Positions 1 through 8,406 are shown, numbered from the stretch's first letter. The stretch is 64,000 bases of DNA from Flavobacterium cellulosilyticum (GCF_004349355.1 NZ_SMFK01000016.1:25911-89910); one strand, 5' to 3'. A program made the numbers and translations. Notes: a model not told the origin generated them from the sequence alone.

Positions 1-61
1 TTTAGCATCTGAACTTTGTTTTTTGTGCGATTTTATTCTATGAAATAGAAAAATAAGTAAA

Positions 62-856
62 TTAATCATAATACAGTTTTGTTTTTAAATGAATTGAACT
101 TCCTCCGTTACCTAAAACTACCTTCTCTGAAATTATTTCTATTGGAAAACCTCCAGATTTATATTTGTATTCGCTTTTAAATAGTTTAATTGACGAAATG
201 ACTTGATTAGTATCTAAATTTTTAACTTCAGTTACTTCAGTACTGAGTATGCTATTATTTAATGAAATTGATTTATAATAATTTAGCAATTTATTGAACC
301 CTAAAATATTCCGCAATGCATTGTTTTTATAATCATATTCTAGAGTACTAGATTTCCGACGTAACACTTTATCACTAGTATCGTCAAAAATCAAATCATC
401 TTTAATAAGATTCGCGTCTAGAAAATATAAAATTCCGTGAAAAACTCTAACATCATTGTTGTTTGAATTTTTCATCAATTTTTCATAAGAAATAGAACCA
501 TCCGTATTATAGGTATAATTCATAACATCGTTATCAGAAGAAATTATTTTTACTAAATCATTATTAGAATAAATATATTTCAAAGTGTTTTCATGCTTAT
601 TTACTTTGTCAAACTCTTCGATTTTTGTTATTAAATCACCAGTATAAAAAAAGTCAGAACGTATAACATTATTATCTATACTTGAAATTTTATTTCCATC
701 ATAACTAAGTACTGTAGTAGTTGAAGAACCATCAACATTAACTTCAACTATTTGTTTAAGAAGCTGTAAGTGGTCATCTATATCATTAGTACAAGAACAT
801 AGTATCGTTAAAAAAAGGAAAACAATCCAATGGTAGGCTTGAAAGATTTTCATCAT
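62..856 (-). CDS. Hypothetical lipoprotein
   Basis: 264-residue protein that I do not recognise as a named family. The N-terminus has a hydrophobic segment (about residues 8-20) ending in a lipobox-like LCSC, so the protein is probably lipidated at Cys22 and held in the inner or outer membrane. The rest is polar and rich in Asn, Asp, Tyr and Lys, with short motifs such as VLSYDGNKISSID and YIYSNNDLVKI that resemble the YD/RHS-like strand repeats found in many Bacteroidetes lipoproteins; this is suggestive only. Two adjacent Met codons open the frame, and either may be the start. It lies downstream of alaS on the same strand but is separated from it by a strong terminator, so it is probably its own transcription unit. 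Confidence 0.6.
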   Translation of the reverse strand: MMKIFQAYHWIVFLFLTILCSCTNDIDDHLQLLKQIVEVNVDGSSTTTVLSYDGNKISSIDNNVIRSDFFYTGDLITKIEEFDKVNKHENTLKYIYSNNDLVKIISSDNDVMNYTYNTDGSISYEKLMKNSNNNDVRVFHGILYFLDANLIKDDLIFDDTSDKVLRRKSSTLEYDYKNNALRNILGFNKLLNYYKSISLNNSILSTEVTEVKNLDTNQVISSIKLFKSEYKYKSGGFPIEIISEKVVLGNGGSSIHLKTKLYYD

Positions 857-1030
857 AAATATTGATTCAATAATATAACTGAATGGGGCAACTCAGATAC
901 AATATCAAAAATATATCAATTCAAAAAAACCCACAAAATTTTCCGCTATTTAGCCAATTTATCAGACCAACAGCGCATTAAAATGATTTTGAATTGAAAA
1001 AAAGAATAATATCGCAATAGAATTAAAAAT

Positions 1031-1070
1031 CAAAAACCCCTTTTGTATTTGATTACAAAAAGGGTTTTTG
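1031..1070 (-). terminator. Rho-independent terminator after alaS
   Basis: A 17-bp inverted repeat (1031-1047 against 1054-1070, one mismatch) with a 6-nt loop lies 20 bp beyond the alaS stop codon. On the minus strand it is followed by a T-rich run. A-tracts on the other side would let it work in both directions. Confidence 0.85.
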
Positions 1071-1089
1071 ATTTTTTTTTTAAATTGGA

Positions 1090-3726
1090 TTATTTGATAA
1101 AGTCAATTGCATGGGTTAATGCTTCCTGAATTCCTTCTACTTTTTTTCCTCCAGCTGTTGCGAAAAAAGGTTGACCACCTCCGCCACCTTGAATGAACTT
1201 TCCTAATTCACGAACCACTTGACCTGCATTCAATCCTTTATCAGCAACCAATTCTTTGGAAATATAACAGGATAACATGGGTTTATTTTCATCGGCTGTC
1301 GCCAAAACCAAAAAAATATTAGTTCCTAAAGTTCCCAATTCATAAGCCAAATCTTTAGCTCCTTCTGGACTTAGATCAACCTGCGTAGCCAAGAACTGTA
1401 CTCCGTTTACTTCCTGAAGTTCTTGTGCCAATTCCCCTTTCATATTCTTTGCCTTATCTTTCAATAGCGCTTCCAATTGCTTTTTCAATTTTGCATTATC
1501 CTCTTGCAAGGAATGAACTGCCTTTATCACATCTTGAGGATTCTTCAGCGCCACTTTAATTTCACCTAAAGTAGTTTCTTGACTTGCAAAAAAGGCTTTC
1601 ACCGCATCCGACGTTATGGCTTCGATACGACGAATACCCGCCGCAACTGCCCCTTCAGACACAATTTTGAAATGCCAGATATCGGCAGTATTATTTACGT
1701 GAATTCCACCACACAATTCTATGCTTTCGCCAAATTTAATCGCACGAACTGAATCTCCATACTTTTCTCCAAACAAAGCCATTGCACCTTCGTCTAAAGC
1801 TTGTTGGATAGGAATGCTTCTTCGTTCTATTAAAGGTAATTGATCTTGGATTCTTGCATTGACAAACTGCTCTACTTCTTGCAATTCATTTTCCGTCATT
1901 TTTGCAAAATGCGAAAAATCAAAACGCAAATAATTTGGATTTACTAAAGAACCTTTTTGTTCTACATGAGTTCCCAAAATGCTGCGCAAAGCTTGGTGCA
2001 TCAAGTGTGTTGCCGAGTGATTTCTAGAAGATAAACGTCGCAAATCCTGATTTACTTGAGCAACAAAACTACCATTGATATTCTCTGGCAACTTTTTGGC
2101 AAAGTGCAGAATTAAGTTATTTTCTTTTTTAGTATCTATAATTTCAATCGTTTCATTGGCTGAAACTAAACTTCCTTTATCTCCAACTTGTCCACCACCT
2201 TCTGGGTAAAATGGAGTCGCATCTAATACAATTTGGTATAAAACACCGTCTTTTTTAGAATCTACTTTGCGAATACGTGTGATTTTCACCTCATTTTCTG
2301 CTTGGTCATAACCTACAAATGTTTCCACATTTCCTGGAATTAAAACAGACCAATCTTCAGTCGAAACTTCTGAAGCGGCACGAGAACGCGTTTTTTGTGC
2401 TTGCATCGAAGCGTCAAACTCGGCTTCGTTGAAAGTCATTCCTTTTTCTTTTAGAATCAAAGCTGTTAAATCTTTTGGAAAACCAAAAGTATCATACAAT
2501 TCAAAAGCTTTTACTCCCGAAACTTCATTTCCTTTTGTGGCTGCAATTACATTTTCGAGCAATTGTAATCCTTGGTCTAAGGTTCTTAAGAATGAAGCTT
2601 CTTCTTCACGTATTACATTGGTAACTAAATTTTGTTGTGATTTTATTTCTGGAAAAAAATCGCCCATTTGATCCGCCAAAACAGTTACTAGTTTATAAAT
2701 AAACGCTTCTTTAGTATTCAAAAACGTAAATCCATAACGAATAGCACGACGCAAAATACGACGAATTACATAACCTGCTCCTGTATTGGATGGCAACTGA
2801 CCATCGGCAATAGCGAAAGCAACAGCGCGCACATGATCTACGATTACACGAATGGCAATATTGGTTTTGTTTTGCTCTTCGCTAACGTCTATTATTTCGT
2901 TTGAACTGTATCTATATCCTGTGATTTCCTCGATTTTTTCAATAAGCGGTGTAAACACATCGGTATCATAATTGGAAGTCACGTCTTGCATAGCCATACA
3001 CAAACGCTCAAATCCCATTCCGGTATCTACGTGTTGTGCTGGTAATTTTTCAAGTGATCCATCGGCTTTACGATTGAATTCCATAAATACGTTATTCCAT
3101 ATTTCGACAACTTGTGGATGATCTGCATTCACAAGGCTTCGTCCTGAAACAGCTGCTCTTTGGGCATCAGTACGCAAATCGATATGAATTTCTGAACAAG
3201 GTCCGCAAGGCCCTTGGTCTCCCATTTCCCAGAAATTATCTTTTTTGTTTCCTAATATGATTCGATCTTCGGGAACGAATTGTTTCCATATATCAAAAGC
3301 TTCTTGGTCGAATGGTACGTTCTCCTCTTCGTTTCCTTCAAAAACGGAAACATATAAACGGTCATTGTCTAATTTCAGCACATCGGTCAAGAATTCCCAT
3401 GCCCATGGCAATGCTTCCTTCTTGAAATAATCTCCAAATGACCAATTACCCAGCATTTCGAACATAGTATGGTGATAAGTATCAAAACCTACATCTTCTA
3501 AATCATTGTGTTTTCCTGAAACACGAAGGCATTTTTGAGTATCAGCAATACGATTGCTTTTAGGGGTGGCGTTCCCTAAGAAGTATTCTTTGAACTGAGC
3601 CATTCCTGAGTTATTGAACATCAAGGTTGGATCGTCTTTTAGAACTATAGGAGCAGAAGGAACAATTAAATGTCCTTTACTTTCAAAGAATTGTAGATAC
3701 GCTTTGCGAATGTCTTGTGATTTCAT
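1090..3726 (-). CDS. alaS: Alanine--tRNA ligase
   Basis: 878 residues, the normal length for full AlaRS. It charges tRNA-Ala with alanine in the cytoplasm and clears mischarged Ser and Gly. The N-terminal class II catalytic core begins MKSQDIRKAYLQFFESKGH and contains MFNNSGMAQFK and the GPCGPCSEIH segment. The editing domain carries the zinc-site motifs HSATH (about residue 570) and CGGIH (about residue 671). A coiled region and a glycine-rich C-terminal DHHA1 part (GQVVRELGKFIQGGGGGQP) complete the protein, so every expected domain is intact. It is divergent from the M23 peptidase gene, with a 330-bp gap between them. The short sequence just before the start codon is a degenerate repeat (see findings). 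Confidence 0.98.
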   Translation of the reverse strand: MKSQDIRKAYLQFFESKGHLIVPSAPIVLKDDPTLMFNNSGMAQFKEYFLGNATPKSNRIADTQKCLRVSGKHNDLEDVGFDTYHHTMFEMLGNWSFGDYFKKEALPWAWEFLTDVLKLDNDRLYVSVFEGNEEENVPFDQEAFDIWKQFVPEDRIILGNKKDNFWEMGDQGPCGPCSEIHIDLRTDAQRAAVSGRSLVNADHPQVVEIWNNVFMEFNRKADGSLEKLPAQHVDTGMGFERLCMAMQDVTSNYDTDVFTPLIEKIEEITGYRYSSNEIIDVSEEQNKTNIAIRVIVDHVRAVAFAIADGQLPSNTGAGYVIRRILRRAIRYGFTFLNTKEAFIYKLVTVLADQMGDFFPEIKSQQNLVTNVIREEEASFLRTLDQGLQLLENVIAATKGNEVSGVKAFELYDTFGFPKDLTALILKEKGMTFNEAEFDASMQAQKTRSRAASEVSTEDWSVLIPGNVETFVGYDQAENEVKITRIRKVDSKKDGVLYQIVLDATPFYPEGGGQVGDKGSLVSANETIEIIDTKKENNLILHFAKKLPENINGSFVAQVNQDLRRLSSRNHSATHLMHQALRSILGTHVEQKGSLVNPNYLRFDFSHFAKMTENELQEVEQFVNARIQDQLPLIERRSIPIQQALDEGAMALFGEKYGDSVRAIKFGESIELCGGIHVNNTADIWHFKIVSEGAVAAGIRRIEAITSDAVKAFFASQETTLGEIKVALKNPQDVIKAVHSLQEDNAKLKKQLEALLKDKAKNMKGELAQELQEVNGVQFLATQVDLSPEGAKDLAYELGTLGTNIFLVLATADENKPMLSCYISKELVADKGLNAGQVVRELGKFIQGGGGGQPFFATAGGKKVEGIQEALTHAIDFIK

Positions 3727-4058
3727 TTTTGTTGTTTAATCGGTTAATGGGTTAATTGTTTAATCGGCTGTCTCGTAAAAACGAATAACCAAATCATCGA
3801 AATAACTTTTTATGCCCCAGATAACAGTGGAAAGCTTAGAAGTTTTGAAATTTATTTTTTCTTGAGTTAGCAGAGCGACCGAAGGAAGCTCCTGCTGGCT
3901 CATTAGAAAAAAAGATTTCAGGACGAGAACTTGTAACGAATAGCTGGAAAAGGCACATTAAAATAATTATTCTTGAAAAAAGGGTGTAACAAATGAAACA
4001 TTCATTAAATTTGTTCGACTAACTTTTTACAAGGTGCAAAAATAGGGTATTTTAAAAT
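3727..4058. other. Divergent intergenic region alaS / M23 peptidase
   Basis: About 330 bp with no credible gene. Next to alaS are short repeats of a TTTAATCGG/GGTTAAT type (3732-3770). Near the right end, TAAATTTG at 4006-4013 fits the Bacteroidetes -10 consensus TANNTTTG and probably drives the peptidase gene; GTG at 3984-3986 is a weak match to the -33 TTG at the correct N19 spacing. Confidence 0.5.
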
Positions 4059-5036
4059 ATGGCGAAAGTAAAATATTATTACGATTCCGAAAATCTAGCA
4101 TATCGAAAAATTATAACAAAAAAGAGGAAAAAATTTGGATTTGCATTCCTGTTTTTATTGGCTTCGGCATTGTTTGGATTATTGAGTTTCTTAGTATTAT
4201 TGAACACCCCTTATTTTGAAACTCCAAAAAACAGATCGCAAGCTCGAGAAATCGAAAATTTGAAATTGCGTTATGCTATTTTAGATAAAAAAATGGATGA
4301 AGTAGATAAGGTAATTTCATTTATTGAAGATCGCGACAATAATCTTTATAGAGTCTATTTTAATGCTTCTCCGATACCTGAAGTGGAAAGAAAATCTGGT
4401 TTCAAGGATATGAATCGATACAAAGATTTAGAGGGTTATAATAATTCGCAACTGGTTATCAATACAACAAAACGTATTGATATATTGCAAAAAGAATTGT
4501 CGGTCCAGTCAAAATCATTGGATGATATTTTGAAATTAGCAAAAGCAAAAGACAAATTACTTGCTGCAATTCCTGCCATTCAACCGGTGAGAAACGAAAA
4601 CTTGAAAAGAATGGTTTCAGGTTTTGGATATCGAACAGATCCATTTACCAAGGCCAGAAAAATGCATGAAGGCATGGATTTTACATCTAAAACTGGAACA
4701 CCTATATACGCAACGGGTGATGGCGTTATTGCAAAAGCAGATAATACTGCCTCTGGTTATGGGAATCACATCGTCATAAATCATGGATTTGGATATGAAA
4801 CATTATACGCTCATTTAAGTCGATACAATTGCAAAGCTGGGCAAAGAATAAAACGCGGAGACGTGATAGGTTATGTAGGAACTACTGGTAGATCTGAAGG
4901 GCCACATTTACATTATGAAGTACATAAAAACGGAAAAGTGGTTAATCCGCTGAACTTTTATTACGGAAATATTTCGGCGGTGGAATATGTTGCCATTGCA
5001 CAATTAGCAAACCAAGAGAATCAGTCATTTGATTAA
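4059..5036 (+). CDS. M23 family metallopeptidase, membrane-anchored
   Basis: 325 residues. One transmembrane helix near residues 28-50 (FGFAFLFLLASALFGLLSFLVLL), then a likely coiled-coil linker, then a C-terminal LytM/M23 zinc peptidase domain from about residue 185 (MVSGFGYRTDPFTKARKMHEGMDF). The zinc ligands are visible as HEGMD and the HLHYE motif in GPHLHYEVHKNG. The family cuts peptidoglycan cross-bridges or activates amidases at the cell envelope. Both metal motifs are intact, so it is probably catalytic. It starts the plus-strand run that includes the MerR, LemA and TPM genes. Confidence 0.92.
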   Translation: MAKVKYYYDSENLAYRKIITKKRKKFGFAFLFLLASALFGLLSFLVLLNTPYFETPKNRSQAREIENLKLRYAILDKKMDEVDKVISFIEDRDNNLYRVYFNASPIPEVERKSGFKDMNRYKDLEGYNNSQLVINTTKRIDILQKELSVQSKSLDDILKLAKAKDKLLAAIPAIQPVRNENLKRMVSGFGYRTDPFTKARKMHEGMDFTSKTGTPIYATGDGVIAKADNTASGYGNHIVINHGFGYETLYAHLSRYNCKAGQRIKRGDVIGYVGTTGRSEGPHLHYEVHKNGKVVNPLNFYYGNISAVEYVAIAQLANQENQSFD

Positions 5037-5084
5037 TACTGAAATAGTAGGCAGTGGTCAGATAGAAAAAAATAAAGTAAAGAT

Positions 5085-5417
5085 ATGCACATAGAACTTT
5101 CTCAAGACAAAAGATATTATAGTATTGGCGAAATTGCCAAAGCTTTCGACGTTAATGCTTCACTTATTCGATTTTGGGATAGTGAATTTGACATTCTTAA
5201 ACCAAAGAAAAATGCCAAAGGCAATCGAATGTTCACGCCCGAAGATGTGAAAAATTTAAAATTGATTTATCATTTGGTCAAAGAAAGGGGTTTTACTCTC
5301 GAAGGGGCTAGAACACATTTGAAAGAAGGTCAAAAGAAAACTTTGGATAAATTTGACATTATAAGTAAACTGGAAACGATAAAAGCGCAGTTGATTGGGA
5401 TTAAAAATGAAATCTGA
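5085..5417 (+). CDS. MerR family transcriptional regulator
   Basis: 110 residues. The N-terminal winged helix-turn-helix is typical of MerR: YYSIGEIAKAFDVNASLIRFWDSEF, then a wing ending near residue 45, then helix pairs (FTPEDVKNLKLIYHLVKERGFTLEGARTHLK). The C-terminus is a short coiled helix for dimerisation with no effector domain and no cysteines, so it is not a metal sensor of the classical type. It follows the M23 gene by 48 bp and precedes lemA by 88 bp. The small upstream gap contains a CAGTGGTCAG repeat element. The target is unknown. Confidence 0.9.
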   Translation: MHIELSQDKRYYSIGEIAKAFDVNASLIRFWDSEFDILKPKKNAKGNRMFTPEDVKNLKLIYHLVKERGFTLEGARTHLKEGQKKTLDKFDIISKLETIKAQLIGIKNEI

Positions 5418-5505
5418 AAAAAGCAATGATACTAGAAATATCAATGACAATGGCAATTAAAAAAATAAACAAAAACAAATACTAAACTTTAAATTAAACA
5501 AAAAA

Positions 5506-6099
5506 ATGGATTTTAAAAAATTTTTACCTTGGATTATTGCAGCTGTTGTGATTTTTGGAATTTACGGCTGGGTTAAAGGAATTAACAATACTGCCGTAAC
5601 TTTAAATCAAACTATAGAGCAAAGTTGGGGAAATGTACAAACAGCTTATCAAAGAAGGAATGACCTTATTGGCAACTTAGTTAACACCGTAAAAGGGGCA
5701 GCTGATTTTGAAAAAAGTACTTTGACAGCAGTAATCGAAGCTAGAGCAAAAGCTACTCAGGTAACCATTGACCCAACAAACATAACTCCTGAACAATTAT
5801 CACAATTTAATGAAGCCCAAAGTGGAGTGAGTAGTTCATTATCAAGATTACTAGTTTCCGTTGAACGCTATCCTGAATTGAAAGCCAATGCTAATTTCCT
5901 GAAATTACAAGATGAATTAGCCAGTACTGAAAACCAAATTCTAACTGCCAGAACACGTTTTAACGAAGCTGTAATGCCTTACAACACCCACATTAAAACG
6001 TTCCCGAATTCTATATTCGCTGGAATGTTCGGTTTTAAAGAAAAAGCTTATTTCCAAGCGGTTGCAGGAGCTGAAAAACCAGTTGAAGTAAAATTCTAA
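5506..6099 (+). CDS. lemA: LemA family protein
   Basis: 197 residues. An N-terminal hydrophobic helix (about residues 9-24, PWIIAAVVIFGIYGWV) anchors the protein, with the family helical bundle outside: QSWGNVQTAYQRRNDLIGNLVNTVKG, then EARAKATQ, then LSRLLVSVERYPELKANANFLKLQDELASTENQI, then the closing YNTHIKTFPNSIFAGMFGFKEKAYFQA. These are the hallmark LemA motifs and the length is normal. LemA genes usually sit next to TPM-domain genes, as here. The molecular role is not settled; envelope-stress and membrane-protein functions have been proposed for relatives. Confidence 0.95.
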   Translation: MDFKKFLPWIIAAVVIFGIYGWVKGINNTAVTLNQTIEQSWGNVQTAYQRRNDLIGNLVNTVKGAADFEKSTLTAVIEARAKATQVTIDPTNITPEQLSQFNEAQSGVSSSLSRLLVSVERYPELKANANFLKLQDELASTENQILTARTRFNEAVMPYNTHIKTFPNSIFAGMFGFKEKAYFQAVAGAEKPVEVKF

Positions 6100-6219
6100 A
6101 AAAAAATTAAAAATTCATGAGTACCGATTTTTGATTCCAGAATGTTAATTCTGAAATATTTTGCCAGTTCGCTGGCTCTCGAATCAAAAATTGTTACTCT
6201 ACATTCAAACACAATTTAC

Positions 6220-6657
6220 ATGTCAAAAGTTGAAAATTTTTTAACCCAAGAAGAAGAACAAGCGATTGTTGCAGCTATTTGCGTGGCCGAAAAAGAAACT
6301 TCTGGCGAGATCCGAATTCACATAGAGAAAACAACTTCCTTAGCGCATTACGATAGAGCTTTGGAAGTTTTTCATTTATTAAAAATGGATGAAACCGACC
6401 TCAAAAATGGTGTTTTAATTTATATTGCTGTAAAAGATAAGGCTTTTATTATTTGTGGAGACAAAGGTATAAATGATGTCGTTCCCAGTGATTTTTGGGA
6501 CTCAACGAAAGATGCTATGGCTACTCAATTTAAAATTGGAAATTTCAAACAAGGAATCATCGATGGTATCACCAAAGCTGGCCAACAATTACAGAAAAAC
6601 TTTCCGTATCAAGAAGGTGACATTAATGAACTATCTAACGAAATATCAAAAGGATAA
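6220..6657 (+). CDS. TPM domain-containing protein (small, soluble)
   Basis: 145 residues from the ATG at 6220. A longer open frame begins at 6142, but its extra 26 codons (MLILKYFASSLALESK...) do not look conserved, whereas MSKVENFLTQEEEQAIVAAI opens directly into the family fold. The TPM (TLP18.3/Psb32/MOLO-1) domain is visible as ETSGEIRIHIE, GVLIYIAVKDKAFIICGDKGIND and a C-terminal helix pair (QFKIGNFKQGIIDGITKAGQQL). There is no signal peptide or membrane helix, unlike the next gene. The stop is 3 bp before the start of the second TPM gene, so the two are translationally linked. LemA plus two TPM proteins is a common Bacteroidetes arrangement. Confidence 0.88.
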   Translation: MSKVENFLTQEEEQAIVAAICVAEKETSGEIRIHIEKTTSLAHYDRALEVFHLLKMDETDLKNGVLIYIAVKDKAFIICGDKGINDVVPSDFWDSTKDAMATQFKIGNFKQGIIDGITKAGQQLQKNFPYQEGDINELSNEISKG

Positions 6658-6660
6658 CCA

Positions 6661-7485
6661 ATGAAAATTTCCAAAAATAAAAATTCAAATTCTAAAGGAC
6701 TTTTTCAATTCTCTTTTTTGTTAGTCATCTTTTTAACTTTCAATAGTCTTTTTGCCCAATATACCATTCCTGAAATTCCTAAACTTCAAACTTCGGTTTA
6801 TGACTATGCCAACATTTTAAGTGCTAATGAAAAAGCCCAATTAGAAGAAAAACTCATTCGTTATTCCGATTCTACTACTACTCAAATTGTCGTTATCACA
6901 ATCGAAAGTTTGAAAGGCGAAGATGTAAGTCAACTCGCGACAAAATGGGGACAAACTTGGGGAATAGGTGGAACTGCAAAAGACGATAACGGCGTTGTTA
7001 TTTTGGTTGCCAAAGATGAAAGAAAAATTGCCATTAATCCCGGTTACGGACTTGAAGACCGATTGACTGCAGGAATTGGCGGTGAAATCATACGAAATAT
7101 CATTGTCCCAGAATTCAAAGCCGGAAGTTATTATAATGGATTAGACAAAGGTGCTGATGCGCTGTTTGATGTTTTCAAAGGAAAATACAAAGGCGAAAGA
7201 AAAAAAAACAAACAAAAAGACTTTCCTGTTTTACCTATAATAATTATTGTAATTGTTATTCTTGTTATTCTTTCTAAAAACAAAAAAGGGGGTGGAAATT
7301 CTGGTAGCTCAGGTGGTGGACCAAGCTTGCTAGATGTAATAATCTTAAGTAGTTTAGGTAGAAACAGCGGCGGAGGCGGATTTGGAGGAGGTTCCTCTGG
7401 TGGTGGATTTGGCGGAGGCGGAGGTTTTGGTGGCGGGTTCGGTGGCGGAGGTTTCTCTGGCGGCGGAAGCAGCGGTGGATGGTAG
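6661..7485 (+). CDS. TPM domain-containing protein with glycine-rich tail
   Basis: 274 residues. The N-terminal signal segment (about residues 15-32, LFQFSFLLVIFLTFNSLFAQ) is followed by a TPM domain (VYDYANILSANEKAQLEEKLIRYSDSTTTQIVVITIESLKGEDV; GVVILVAKDERKIAINPGYGLEDRLT). A second transmembrane helix near residues 180-200 (LPIIIIVIVILVILS) is followed by a low-complexity tail dominated by GGG, GGF and GSSGG. The tail probably faces the cytoplasm, since the TPM domain is exported. This matches the YgcG-type architecture. The gene is last in the LemA-TPM-TPM run. Confidence 0.92.
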   Translation: MKISKNKNSNSKGLFQFSFLLVIFLTFNSLFAQYTIPEIPKLQTSVYDYANILSANEKAQLEEKLIRYSDSTTTQIVVITIESLKGEDVSQLATKWGQTWGIGGTAKDDNGVVILVAKDERKIAINPGYGLEDRLTAGIGGEIIRNIIVPEFKAGSYYNGLDKGADALFDVFKGKYKGERKKNKQKDFPVLPIIIIVIVILVILSKNKKGGGNSGSSGGGPSLLDVIILSSLGRNSGGGGFGGGSSGGGFGGGGGFGGGFGGGGFSGGGSSGGW

Positions 7486-7734
7486 ATTAGTGAGCAGTGA
7501 GCAGTAAAAGTGGTCAGTGATGAGAAATTAATCAAAAAGCAACAAGATTATTTACATTCATTTTTATCCACAAATTACGCAGCCGAGTTTCGCGAACTTT
7601 TAATTAAATTAGCCCAAATAAATCTGAACTAATTTCTGAATAACTTTTTAATCTCTTAAATGAAATTATTCAAAAAAAATCAAATACTCCCCTGTCTCAC
7701 GGCAGGGTTTTAAAATAAATTTTGAACCATAAAT
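7486..7734. other. Intergenic region with degenerate CAGTGAGCAGT repeats
   Basis: 249 bp with no gene. The first 40 bp after the TPM stop codon (7488-7524) carry repeats of the form GTGAGCAGTGAGCAGT and GGTCAGTGATG, part of a dispersed family (see findings). The remainder is AT-rich and should contain the Rrf2 gene promoter, but I could not place one with confidence. Confidence 0.5.
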
Positions 7735-8148
7735 ATGTTATCTCACAAAGCCAAATACGCACTTAAAGCATTGCTTTATTTAGCGCAGCAAGAGGAAGGA
7801 TTCATTGCTAAAACAATGGATATTTCTCAAGGTGCAAATATTCCAAAAAAGTTTTTGGAACAAATTTTATTGGAACTAAAAAGAGGTCATTTTGTGAGTA
7901 GCAAACAAGGGAAACTGGGTGGATATTATCTTCTAAAATCTAAAAACGAGATAACATTAGCGGATATTCACCGATTATTTGATGGTGCAATTGCTTTACT
8001 TCCTTGCGCCTCTCTTAATTTTTACGAACCCTGTTCTGACTGCACAACCGAGTCTGAGTGCTCACTAAGACTCGGATTATTAACTATTCGAGATGAAACT
8101 TTAAAGGTGATGAAGAACATTACAATAGGTTCATTGATAAAAAAATAA
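7735..8148 (+). CDS. Rrf2 family transcriptional regulator, four-cysteine type
   Basis: 137 residues, typical Rrf2 length. The winged helix-turn-helix covers MLSHKAKYALKALLYLAQQ through IPKKFLEQILLELKRGHFVSSKQGKLGGYYL, with the family GGY motif in the wing. The C-terminal part has a cysteine cluster, C-x8-C-x2-C-x5-C (LPCASLNFYEPCSDCTTESECSLR), in the region where IscR and NsrR bind an iron-sulfur cluster. A cluster-binding or redox role is therefore possible, though the spacing is not that of classical IscR. The gene lies directly upstream of the porin/Pst-like operon on the same strand. Paired direct repeats in the 258-bp gap are candidate operators, but the link between regulator and operon is inference. 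Confidence 0.93.
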   Translation: MLSHKAKYALKALLYLAQQEEGFIAKTMDISQGANIPKKFLEQILLELKRGHFVSSKQGKLGGYYLLKSKNEITLADIHRLFDGAIALLPCASLNFYEPCSDCTTESECSLRLGLLTIRDETLKVMKNITIGSLIKK

Positions 8149-8165
8149 AAAAATATTTCATTAAC

Positions 8166-8246
8166 TCTACTAATTATATAGAATTAATTATATATTTGCA
8201 CGGAAATTAATTTTTAATTCTACTAATTACATGTAATTGGTTATAT
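8166..8246 (+). promoter_or_regulatory. Paired direct-repeat operator and -10 element before the Pst-like operon
   Basis: Two 28-bp copies of one motif, at 8166-8193 and 8219-8246, match at 23 of 28 positions. Both begin TCTACTAATTA and end TTATAT. They are 53 bp apart, about five helical turns. Copy 2 contains the perfect palindrome AATTACATGTAATT. A Bacteroidetes -10 element, TATATTTG at 8191-8198, overlaps the end of copy 1; no good -33 TTG is present at N19, which is usual for activator-dependent promoters. The neighbouring Rrf2 protein is the obvious candidate ligand, but a PhoB-type activator is also possible. Confidence 0.5.
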
Positions 8247-8261
8247 AGTAAAACAAATAAA

Positions 8262-8321
8262 ATGGGTATATCAATTTTTAAATCTAGGTATGAAAATATA
8301 ATCATGTGCCCAAGGGCATAG
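8262..8321 (+). CDS. Possible 19-residue leader peptide
   Basis: A short open frame reads MGISIFKSRYENIIMCPRA then TAG. It lies between the predicted start of transcription and the porin start codon, 85 bp upstream of the latter. The end of the frame overlaps a small hairpin (TGCCCAAGGGCA) and is followed 17 bp later by the 18-bp palindrome at 8339-8356. The position, the single Cys codon near the end and the following dyad are what one would expect of an attenuator-type leader. Nothing proves translation; the frame could be chance in AT-rich DNA. Confidence 0.35.
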   Translation: MGISIFKSRYENIIMCPRA

Positions 8322-8338
8322 TATAAAACAATTGGAAC

Positions 8339-8356
8339 TTTTGTTCATGAACAAAA
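8339..8356. promoter_or_regulatory. 18-bp perfect palindrome in the porin leader
   Basis: TTTTGTTCATGAACAAAA is a perfect palindrome 50 bp upstream of the porin start codon. It could be a protein-binding site or part of a leader RNA fold. It is not followed by a T-run, so it is not a standard terminator. Confidence 0.4.
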
Positions 8357-8406
8357 CCCTACAGCTTAAAAAAACATAAACATATCTAGAATTAAAAAAA
8401 CAAAAA

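Noticed and set aside
56..61. Gene running off the left end
   Set aside because: The first 61 bp contain no start or frame that I can support.
6142..6219. Upstream extension of the first TPM protein
   Set aside because: The extra 26 residues do not match the domain, and a second ATG at 6220 opens the conserved part.
7131..7535. Proline-rich minus-strand ORF over the TPM gene
   Set aside because: It is the complement of the glycine-rich tail of the TPM protein, which has a signal peptide and a domain.
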